From assembly GCA_964528095.1 (NCBI GenBank), contig CAZGSG010000401.1, forward strand, positions 1-5,144: 5,144 nt of DNA, given 5' to 3'. The stretch is from CAZGSG01 sp964528095. Lineage in GTDB: Bacteria > Bacteroidota > Bacteroidia > Chitinophagales > Chitinophagaceae. Each line of letters begins with the position of its first letter. The first letter of the stretch is position 1. Made by a program: the position numbers and the translations under genes. Positions 1 to 5,144 of this stretch are shown piece after piece. The notes below the pieces were generated by a model that was given only the letters and a program-made list of their open reading frames with translations, ran no database searches and had not been told where the DNA came from.

Positions 1-977
1 AAAGCCAATCGCTCATTCCTGAATTCGCCTTCCACCGGTATCAACGCATAGATCAAAGCAAGATATTTTCTGGCACTATCTTTCTGATTCCTGCCGAAAT
101 AATAATCAAAAACTTCCATGTACTTATCGCACGCATATTCCTGTGGTGAATTTATTTCACCAAATTCTTTTGATTGTACCTCCTGCAGGCAAATCGCGAG
201 CATGGCTTCTGCTTCTTTATCATGCTTCAGAAAAACAGCCCGATAAAATTTCATGCTATGATAAATAAAGTGGTCGTAAACAATAAACTCTTTATGTTTT
301 GCGGATTGTGCATTCAGGCCAGGCAACATCTTCTCACAAAGCAGGATGACTGTATTAAGTTTTGCAGTATCTCCTGTTTTCCATGCCGCACTGGCTACAA
401 TATCTAATATCCCAAATACATTCGAGAGGCTTTCCGGGTTGGCTGCTTTTTTACCTGACCTGATGCTTTCAGGCATCGTTTCAATCTTTGGTTGCAGTAA
501 GGCAAATCTCGAAAATATCCTTGTATAGTCCTTATTACAAATGTATACAGCAAACGTAAAAAGTTCGCTGGTTGGGATTTCATCCACTTCAAACAACCCC
601 ATTTGTAACCGTTCTTCATTTCGTTTCTCAGAATAATAAATAGCACTCCCAAATCTGTTCTTGCTATCGGAATGCTTGCGCATATGCATGTAATAATTCA
701 TCCGGTATTTTCCATAATCCGGATTGGAAAATGCGATCTGCTGATAGGTGCTTAAGCGCTGTTCCAGGCTGTCATCATTATAAGACAAATCAGCAATAGA
801 ATCTACCAAATTCATATAGGCAGTATCATGGAACTTTTGCTGCTGGTATTGCGACTGTAAAACGGTGAAGTATTTTTTTATGCAGATACTGTCTTGCGCC
901 AGCAGAATATTATTGGAAAGAAGTAGCAATAAGAAGGAAAGTAATTGCAGACACTGTAGTGCTTTGATTGTTAACAT
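1..977 (-). CDS. Secreted or membrane-anchored helical-repeat protein, N-terminal part (runs off the left edge)
   Basis: The frame is open without a stop from the ATG at 977 down to the window edge, giving 325 codons plus two bases, so the C-terminus is not visible. The protein starts with a classical signal peptide: K5, a hydrophobic core with five consecutive leucines (residues 16-20), and a likely cleavage site ILLA|QDS after residue 27. The mature part is almost entirely alpha-helical in character, rich in Y, K, E and Q. It has segments resembling TPR helices, for example AIYYSEKRNEERLQMG, the stretch around KLNTVILLCEKMLPG, and DSARKYLALIYAL near the edge. In Bacteroidota such exported helical-repeat regions often form the sensory N-terminus of a histidine kinase or of a TPR/LuxR-type regulator, but no transmembrane segment or catalytic domain lies in the window, so that role is inference. 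The upstream gap (978-1094) is AT-rich and contains the palindrome ATTAATTAAT at 1040-1049. TAGAATTG on the minus strand at 1008-1015 is one base off the Bacteroidota -7 element, but no matching -33 element was found. Confidence 0.85.
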   Translation of the reverse strand, partial: MLTIKALQCLQLLSFLLLLLSNNILLAQDSICIKKYFTVLQSQYQQQKFHDTAYMNLVDSIADLSYNDDSLEQRLSTYQQIAFSNPDYGKYRMNYYMHMRKHSDSKNRFGSAIYYSEKRNEERLQMGLFEVDEIPTSELFTFAVYICNKDYTRIFSRFALLQPKIETMPESIRSGKKAANPESLSNVFGILDIVASAAWKTGDTAKLNTVILLCEKMLPGLNAQSAKHKEFIVYDHFIYHSMKFYRAVFLKHDKEAEAMLAICLQEVQSKEFGEINSPQEYACDKYMEVFDYYFGRNQKDSARKYLALIYALIPVEGEFRNERLA

Positions 978-1094
978 AGGATGGTTTATTGCCTGGTTAA
1001 TTTACGGCAATTCTATCATATTTTAATAAATCATACTCTATTAATTAATGCAACGATGCCTGCCAAAGGCCAGCTCTACTACATTCAACTTCGT

Positions 1095-3032
1095 TCAATC
1101 TTTTTTTGCAGTGATCATCAAATTGAGATCGGTTTCGATGACATCAGCTGACTTACCGATATGTCTGTTTTGCTTGGCTATGAAACTGAGGTTATTGGAT
1201 TTATCCCTGGAAACCGGAAACTCGTTATTCTCTTTCAACGATCCGTTGATCGTAAGTCTCGCAGGGTGGATCGGGAAATCCATTCTTTTAATGTAGGGAA
1301 GGAGATCAGGGCCAACCAGTAAAAAAATAAAAGTATTTTTTATCAGGGCAGAAAAATCCATGACAGCTTTGTTGATAAAGAGCTTGATAGTTTTGTTGTC
1401 GGGATCATATTCAGCATCTATCAGAATGTAAAAACTGGCGGGCGTTGCAAGCGTTCTGGCGGCAGCTCCAAATCCATATTTATCGACTTGACTTGATACG
1501 AAGGGCACAGCCGGAGGCTTGAGTACCTTTAACTCCACTACTTCTATTTTGTCTTTGGTGCCCATCTTGAAACTTTCTTCCACTGTTACATTTTGATAGA
1601 AGGAGAAGTTGGTGGCATTGCCTTCAATGCTTCCTTTCATTTTTATGATTCCTGCTTCAGCACCTTTTTTGGGATAGCGGAGAGATACGTTCCCTTTCAT
1701 TTTAACCCCGTATTTCCACCAGGTTTCACCATTATTGTTTTTAAAGTTGATGGTATAGTCGTGCGACATCTCTCCGGAGAAAGTGCCACAATACATTTTC
1801 ATCAACACGTCGGAAGCGAACTGCACCAAATCGCCGGTAATGCCTGCTTTTCCCATTTTACTCACCAGTGATTCTGCATCAATTTTGGAGGTTGCAAAAA
1901 TCTTAGTGGCTTCTTTCAAGGGGAAATCATAAGGAGCCTGAATGCCGCCAGCGGCCTCGTTTATTTCACCCGTGGCCTTAGGCACGCCTTTGTCGAGCGC
2001 TATATTTTTTACGATGCCCCAGATATTTAATGTGGCTACATTACTGATGGTAGAGAATGCAGCACAGGCTTCATTCACCATTACCAGGTATTCACATATT
2101 GTAACTTCGGATGGAGTGTGCTTAGCATTTTTATTGGCATCGGCCTGTTGCTTTGCATGCGCAGAAAGTGTATTGCCAAGGTCAGATAGCTCTCGTTTGA
2201 AAGAGGGTGGCATTCGTTTTGATTTCCGGGCGAGCGCTGCGGTGGCTTTTCCGGCAGTATTCAGGTCTTTGAATAATTTTACGAGATCATCCACTTTCTT
2301 TTTTACAGCATCGACCTTTTTTTCCAATTCCATCTTGTCTTTTGGACTGATGTTTTCTTTTGCCTTTTCTACCTGCTCTTCAAGATTGTTATATGCTTTT
2401 TGGGTTTCTTCAATATTTTCATCACCCCAATTGTCCATCCAATCGATGCCCTGTACGGTGAAGGCTTCGGTTCTCTTCGATTTTTTATCGCTGCTTTTTA
2501 CGGTAATAGTGTAGTCGCCGGTATTTTCTGTGGCAGTAAAGTCGAACACATAATTGCCATCATTACTGAGAACAACTGTTCTTACATCATTGGTAGAAGG
2601 CCCGCTGATAGTAAGTTCCACGCTGCCATACTGTTTGTGTTTGATGCTTTCTCCGGTGAAACGGATGGCTGAACCCGTAAATACCGTAGTGGCAGAGAGG
2701 TTGAGGGTTACGAATCCATCTTTGGCTGTTAGTTCATCTTCACCCTCTTCTTTTGCATTGATGCCGGCTGGTGCTGGATCCTTCTTTTTCTTGCTGGTGG
2801 TTGGAACTTTACCTGCCTTTTCTGTTTCCGGTTCATTCCCTTTTTTATTGATCTTGATTTTCTTCGGCAAATCAAAGACCTTATCCAGGCCTTCATCGAT
2901 CTTTTGTCCAGCCTTGCGTCGAACCCGGTACTCAACTTCTTCTTTTACTTTATCTCCCAGTTTCTTCAGTAACTGTGCCTCTCCGGTTTGAAAGAGTAGC
3001 ACGAGTAGCACAAGGCTTACAATTTTTTTCAT
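1095..3032 (-). CDS. Secreted multidomain protein of unknown function (signal peptide, Ig-like domain, coiled coil)
   Basis: The protein has 645 residues from the ATG at 3032. A TTG six bases further out would only add two residues, and the ATG places MKK directly before the hydrophobic core, so I prefer it. The signal peptide is residues 1-19 (cleavage GEA|Q). Residues 21-55 form a charged amphipathic helix (LKKLGDKVKEEVEYRVRRK) like the mature N-termini of some Bacteroidota OmpA-type proteins, but there is no OmpA peptidoglycan-binding domain. Residues 56-103 are a Lys/Glu/Pro-rich linker. Residues 105-194 look like an Ig- or PKD-like beta sandwich (FTATENTGDYTITVKSSD at its end). Residues 205-300 are a predicted coiled coil with many K/E heptads. 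Residues 310-410 are helical and the rest is beta-rich, with a hydrophobic patch (FIFLLVGPDLLPY, 568-580) too short and isolated to be called a membrane anchor. There are few cysteines and no catalytic motif that I recognise. It follows the lipoprotein gene by 48 bases in the same direction. A structural or scaffold role in the envelope is only a guess. Confidence 0.92.
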   Translation of the reverse strand: MKKIVSLVLLVLLFQTGEAQLLKKLGDKVKEEVEYRVRRKAGQKIDEGLDKVFDLPKKIKINKKGNEPETEKAGKVPTTSKKKKDPAPAGINAKEEGEDELTAKDGFVTLNLSATTVFTGSAIRFTGESIKHKQYGSVELTISGPSTNDVRTVVLSNDGNYVFDFTATENTGDYTITVKSSDKKSKRTEAFTVQGIDWMDNWGDENIEETQKAYNNLEEQVEKAKENISPKDKMELEKKVDAVKKKVDDLVKLFKDLNTAGKATAALARKSKRMPPSFKRELSDLGNTLSAHAKQQADANKNAKHTPSEVTICEYLVMVNEACAAFSTISNVATLNIWGIVKNIALDKGVPKATGEINEAAGGIQAPYDFPLKEATKIFATSKIDAESLVSKMGKAGITGDLVQFASDVLMKMYCGTFSGEMSHDYTINFKNNNGETWWKYGVKMKGNVSLRYPKKGAEAGIIKMKGSIEGNATNFSFYQNVTVEESFKMGTKDKIEVVELKVLKPPAVPFVSSQVDKYGFGAAARTLATPASFYILIDAEYDPDNKTIKLFINKAVMDFSALIKNTFIFLLVGPDLLPYIKRMDFPIHPARLTINGSLKENNEFPVSRDKSNNLSFIAKQNRHIGKSADVIETDLNLMITAKKD

Positions 3033-3092
3033 ATGCAAAGAGCTAAGGGGGTGTTGAAACTACAACTGTTAATGGAGCAATCACTTAGCTCC
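3033..3092 (-). other. Possible RNA hairpin spanning the lipoprotein/secreted-protein junction
   Basis: GAGCTAAG (3040-3047) and CTTAGCTC (3084-3091) form a perfect 8-base inverted repeat with a 36-base loop. On the minus-strand transcript one arm covers the last codons and the base before the stop of the lipoprotein gene. The other arm ends seven bases before the ATG of the 645-residue protein, about where a ribosome would bind. A competing small hairpin, GGAGC/GCTCC (3074-3078 with 3088-3092), uses part of the same arm, so the two folds exclude each other. This could tune translation of the second gene, or it could be chance; eight bases with a long loop is weak evidence. Confidence 0.25.
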
Positions 3093-3602
3093 TGCCTTAA
3101 GTGGCATGCGGAAAAAGCCTTCTGTAACTTCAAGTGTTTTAGCAGAACTACTGGTACTTGCAGTGAAATAGAACTTGCCTTCCACTACCTCATCATTTAT
3201 TTTGGTGATCTCTATGGCTCCTTTACGACCTCCCCAGATTCCAACATCATCGTTGGTAAAAAGATCAGCTGCTTTGCTTTCGCTAAATTCAATTTTCTTT
3301 CCCTCGGCCAAACCTCTCATCCAGATGGGAAAACTGATAGTCTCTCCATTGTTTTCTCCGGCTATTCTCCGCGAATCGCTATTGTCATTTGGATAATTAG
3401 CAATGGGAATCCACTCTTTGCCACCATTTTTAGCTTTCATGTAATCGCCGCTTTCCGACGTTGCGACAAAACCTGGAGAATTCGCTTTTACAGCTTGCTG
3501 AATCCCTTCTGCTAATTTTTTAGCATCGCTTTGTGCACCTCCGCAGGCTATTAAGAAAATAGTGCAGAGGCTTGTTGTTAAGAAAGAAAAGTATTTCATC
3601 AT
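3081..3602 (-). CDS. Small outer-envelope lipoprotein, DUF6252-like
   Basis: The start is one of two adjacent ATGs (3602 and 3599). From 3599 the protein has 172 residues. The frame is open back to 3668, but that extension is charged and would bury the signal peptide, so the ATG pair next to the hydrophobic stretch is the sensible start. Residues 2-18 are a lipoprotein signal ending in the lipobox LIAC, with the lipid-modified cysteine at residue 19 followed by GGAQSD. Signal peptidase II would cut before the cysteine and the protein would be anchored in the envelope. The mature part has a polar helical stretch (24-40), then a beta-rich body. Near the end, GAIEITKINDEVVEGKFYFT followed by KTLEVTEGFF (about 128-163) matches the closing strands I associate with the DUF6252-type lipoproteins of Bacteroidota (a GTFSFTA-like strand, then a xVTNGxF-like strand). 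This family assignment is from memory and tentative. It is the upstream partner of the 645-residue secreted protein, 48 bases away and probably in one transcript. The substrate or ligand is unknown. Confidence 0.88.
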   Translation of the reverse strand: MMKYFSFLTTSLCTIFLIACGGAQSDAKKLAEGIQQAVKANSPGFVATSESGDYMKAKNGGKEWIPIANYPNDNSDSRRIAGENNGETISFPIWMRGLAEGKKIEFSESKAADLFTNDDVGIWGGRKGAIEITKINDEVVEGKFYFTASTSSSAKTLEVTEGFFRMPLKAGAK

Positions 3603-3791
3603 GCAATCTGAGAATTCCTGTATTTCCAAACAATGCATATCCATCAATTGGGGGAATTCAATGAGCAATAGGCGAAGCCTGCGCTGGCGGGGTGGTTAAA
3701 TGGCGGCCAATATCATTGAATAAACAGACAACCCTTAAGGGGCTTCTTTTGCAATATCATGCTTCCTTTGTTACATAAACCTGGTTCTCGT
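3603..3791. other. Intergenic region between divergent genes
   Basis: This stretch separates the lipoprotein gene (minus) from the propeller pseudogene (plus). I see no convincing open frame and no RNA gene in it. It contains the 10-base palindrome CCCTTAAGGG (3732-3741), without a loop or T-run, so it is not a terminator. TTCTTTTG at 3744-3751 on the plus strand is one base off the Bacteroidota -7 box, but the nearest upstream TTG lies 25 bases away, outside the usual spacing. Any promoters for the flanking genes must lie here, but I cannot place them with confidence. Confidence 0.5.
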
Positions 3792-4217
3792 ATGTCTCGA
3801 TATAGCAATCAATCAATTTTGGATTTCACCCAAAATAAACAGGTAATGTTCTCATTACTTGTTTTGTTACTTCTTCAACTGGCCACTTCAGCGCAGGTAA
3901 CTGACACCACCAAACCCACTGTACAATCAAAACGCCCCGGGGCCAGGTCTCCTGTACCTGATGTGTTAGCATTGCACAACATGATTTCCTGTATGCGGGT
4001 GGCTGGGACTGGCCAATGGAAATACAGTGATCAGTAACTGGGGGGCTCTATCAGGAAAGAAGACTGGAATAAAGTAGTGCAGGTATTGGAAGTAACGCGC
4101 GATAAGAAATTAGTGTGGGCATTGCACCAATGGAATGATCCTGACCAGGGCCCTTCTTCAAACATTCAATTGCTTGACGAAAAAGGAAAGGAAGAAAATG
4201 GAGAGCTGCAGCGGTAA
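3792..4217 (+). pseudogene. Remnant of an exported PQQ-/arylsulfotransferase-like beta-propeller protein
   Basis: The gene is broken but both ends can be read. First frame from the ATG at 3792: n-region with R3 and K17, a leucine-rich signal core, cleavage near ATSA|QVTD, then a Pro/Lys-rich linker ending VPDVLAL (about 3973). The text continues one frame back as AQHDFLYAGGWDW (3974-4012). It then jumps to LANGNTVISNW in the third frame (4009-4041) and returns to the first frame as GGSIRKEDWNKVVQVLEVT, DKKLVWALHQWNDPD and IQLLDEKG, ending ELQR-stop at 4217. AQHxFLYAGEWD near the mature N-terminus, and RLANGNT, VQVLEVTPDKKVVWAL, GPASSIQLLDE and GDLQR at the C-terminus, are what I remember from intact Bacteroidota and Planctomycetes propeller proteins of roughly 380-400 residues. 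The middle blades are therefore gone. Read naively, the first frame stops at the TAA at 4035-4037 and would give a meaningless short protein. The start is uncertain: 3759 and 3846 are alternatives, the latter with a weak AGG ahead but no positive charge in its n-region. Confidence 0.85.
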
Positions 4218-4251
4218 TGGTGCTGAGTTCAGATAACAGAACCCAACACCA
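4218..4251 (-). terminator. Hairpin between convergent genes, candidate 3' end of cvfB
   Basis: The arms 4218-4230 (TGGTGCTGAGTTC) and 4239-4251 (GAACCCAACACCA) form a 13-base-pair stem with the 8-base loop AGATAACA. As plus-strand RNA there are two C-A or A-C mismatches (4223/4246 and 4226/4243). As minus-strand RNA both become G-U wobbles, so the stem is continuous in the cvfB transcript. It starts 18 bases past the cvfB stop and directly abuts the stop of the propeller pseudogene. Neither strand has a U-run after the stem, so classic intrinsic termination is not clearly supported. It may instead be a 3'-end-stabilising hairpin or a leftover bidirectional terminator. Confidence 0.45.
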
Positions 4252-4269
4252 GCAACTATTTCAATAAAA

Positions 4270-5112
4270 TCAATCTACCAGCTTGATCCCCGTCTGAGTA
4301 AATTCGATTTTCCTGGCTTTATATAAATTTCCGGTCGTCATTTTGAAAACCTTCTTGCTCATACCAAAGAAACTGTAAATATCCTCGGGGTTTGATTTAT
4401 CATTATAGGGGAGGTATCCATTATTCTCTTGCAGCAGACGCAATACTTTGCCGGTTTCATCTTCCACGCGTTGGTAGCCGGGTTTACCGGTTCCTACATC
4501 TATCAGGTTATCTTCCCGGATATTTTTGATGTAGCCTTTCAGGCGATCGCCTGCCGTTATTTCCTGGAAGATATCATTGAAATGCAATACACCTGTGTGC
4601 TGGTTATTGATGATCACAACATACCCGATATCTGTACGACGGTAAACCACCAGGTCCACCTGATCCAGTTCTTTTACAGTAAGAAAATCATTCGACAGGA
4701 AGTATTCGATCTTTTCAGTGGCAGCAGCACGACCCGTTTGTTCATCGAGGTAGATCTTCACCAAATAGTTGCCACCAACACGCATGCCGGTCAACTGTTT
4801 TGATTTGGGTACGAAGAGATCCTTCATCAGCCCCCAGTCCATGAAAGCACCCTGCGGTGTAACAGCCACTACCTGCAAATTCACGATATCACCCACTATT
4901 CCTTTGGGCTCCTGCGTAGTAGCAATCAAGCGGTCTTCTGAATCGTGATAAACAAAAACTTTTACTGAGTCACCCACTTCAAGGCCGGCTGGAATAAACC
5001 GTTTAGGCAGTAATACCACATCTTTCCCTTCACCCAGGTACATGCCGAACTCGAATGCACGGGCTACTGTGAGGGTATTATATTCTCCAACCTTGATCAT
5101 ACTGTCTGCCAT
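4270..5112 (-). CDS. cvfB: CvfB-family S1-domain RNA-binding regulatory protein
   Basis: This is an intact protein of 280 residues from the ATG at 5112, the usual length for the family. The frame reaches a TTG at 5139 that would add nine residues (MRFFAKNRF), and an ATG at 5100 (MIKVGEYNTL) is an equally plausible start that matches the place where the conserved domain begins. I chose 5112 because AACAGG lies just upstream. There are three S1-like OB folds in tandem: about 5-68, 71-136 (with the conserved QGAFMDWGLMKDLFVP) and 142-206. A C-terminal winged-helix domain (about 215-280) carries LPYNDKSNPEDIYSFFGMSK and a final GIKLVD. This is the architecture of CvfB of Staphylococcus aureus and YitL of Bacillus subtilis. 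From family knowledge, CvfB binds RNA and affects virulence-factor expression in S. aureus; its role in Bacteroidota is not established and a cytoplasmic RNA-binding job is inferred. The gene stands alone, converging on the propeller pseudogene, and its promoter lies beyond the right edge. Confidence 0.94.
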   Translation of the reverse strand: MADSMIKVGEYNTLTVARAFEFGMYLGEGKDVVLLPKRFIPAGLEVGDSVKVFVYHDSEDRLIATTQEPKGIVGDIVNLQVVAVTPQGAFMDWGLMKDLFVPKSKQLTGMRVGGNYLVKIYLDEQTGRAAATEKIEYFLSNDFLTVKELDQVDLVVYRRTDIGYVVIINNQHTGVLHFNDIFQEITAGDRLKGYIKNIREDNLIDVGTGKPGYQRVEDETGKVLRLLQENNGYLPYNDKSNPEDIYSFFGMSKKVFKMTTGNLYKARKIEFTQTGIKLVD

Positions 5113-5144
5113 AAACCTGTTTTTTGCAAAGAAACGCAAAAACC

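Noticed and set aside
174..652. Short open frames on both strands within positions 174-652
   Set aside because: All lie inside the continuous minus-strand frame of the signal-peptide protein that runs from 977 to the window edge.
1056..1075. Imperfect hairpin (GCTGGCC/GGCAGGC, minus strand) downstream of the 645-residue gene as a terminator
   Set aside because: It has only seven positions with an internal mismatch and a wobble, and no U-run follows.
1942..2991. Long plus-strand open frames (up to 190 codons) opposite the 645-residue gene
   Set aside because: They lie antisense to a continuous 645-codon frame with a signal peptide and clear domain structure. Their translations are Ser/Phe-rich, as expected for the complement of a Lys/Glu-rich gene.
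3033..3515. 160-codon plus-strand frame opposite the lipoprotein
   Set aside because: It is a shadow of the lipoprotein gene, with low-complexity unlikely protein text and no start context.
3732..3741. Palindrome CCCTTAAGGG as an operator or attachment site
   Set aside because: A single 10-base palindrome with no second copy in the window and no regulator gene nearby is expected by chance often enough.
3759..4037. Intact 92-residue secreted protein
   Set aside because: The frame stays open to 4037, but its last 20 or so residues are out-of-frame readings of propeller blocks, and clear family text continues past its stop in other frames. It is part of the pseudogene.
4429..4803. 124-codon plus-strand frame opposite cvfB
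   Set aside because: It is antisense to well-conserved S1 and winged-helix coding sequence and has no supporting features of its own.

Overview
The window reads as chromosomal DNA from a member of the Bacteroidota, most likely of the Chitinophagaceae type. This is inferred from the style of the genes: a lipoprotein with a small C-terminal beta-module of a kind common in this phylum, a secreted protein with a lysine-rich mature N-terminus, a remnant of a propeller protein whose closest remembered relatives are Bacteroidota and Planctomycetes proteins, moderate GC, and start codons without strong Shine-Dalgarno sites. No RNA gene, insertion sequence, CRISPR array or phage gene is visible.

Layout. 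Positions 1-977 (minus) hold the 5' part of a secreted or membrane-anchored helical-repeat protein that runs off the left edge. Positions 1095-3032 (minus) hold a 645-residue secreted protein that I do not recognise as a named family. It has a signal peptide, a charged linker, an Ig-like beta domain, a coiled coil and a C-terminal beta-rich region. Just upstream, in the same direction and 48 bases away, positions 3081-3602 hold a small lipoprotein; the two are probably co-transcribed, lipoprotein first. Positions 3603-3791 carry no gene that I can support. Positions 3792-4217 (plus) hold the wreck of a gene for an exported PQQ-/arylsulfotransferase-like beta-propeller protein. Both ends of the protein can be read, but in three different frames, and the middle is missing. 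Positions 4270-5112 (minus) hold an intact CvfB-family S1-domain RNA-binding protein. A hairpin lies between the dead gene and cvfB, which converge on it.

How the genes relate. All except cvfB encode or once encoded exported proteins, so most of the window concerns the cell envelope. I see no defence system, toxin-antitoxin pair or biosynthetic cluster. The most informative observation is the propeller pseudogene, where two single-base losses and one large internal deletion can be located almost to the base. The most open question is the function of the lipoprotein and 645-residue secreted protein pair.
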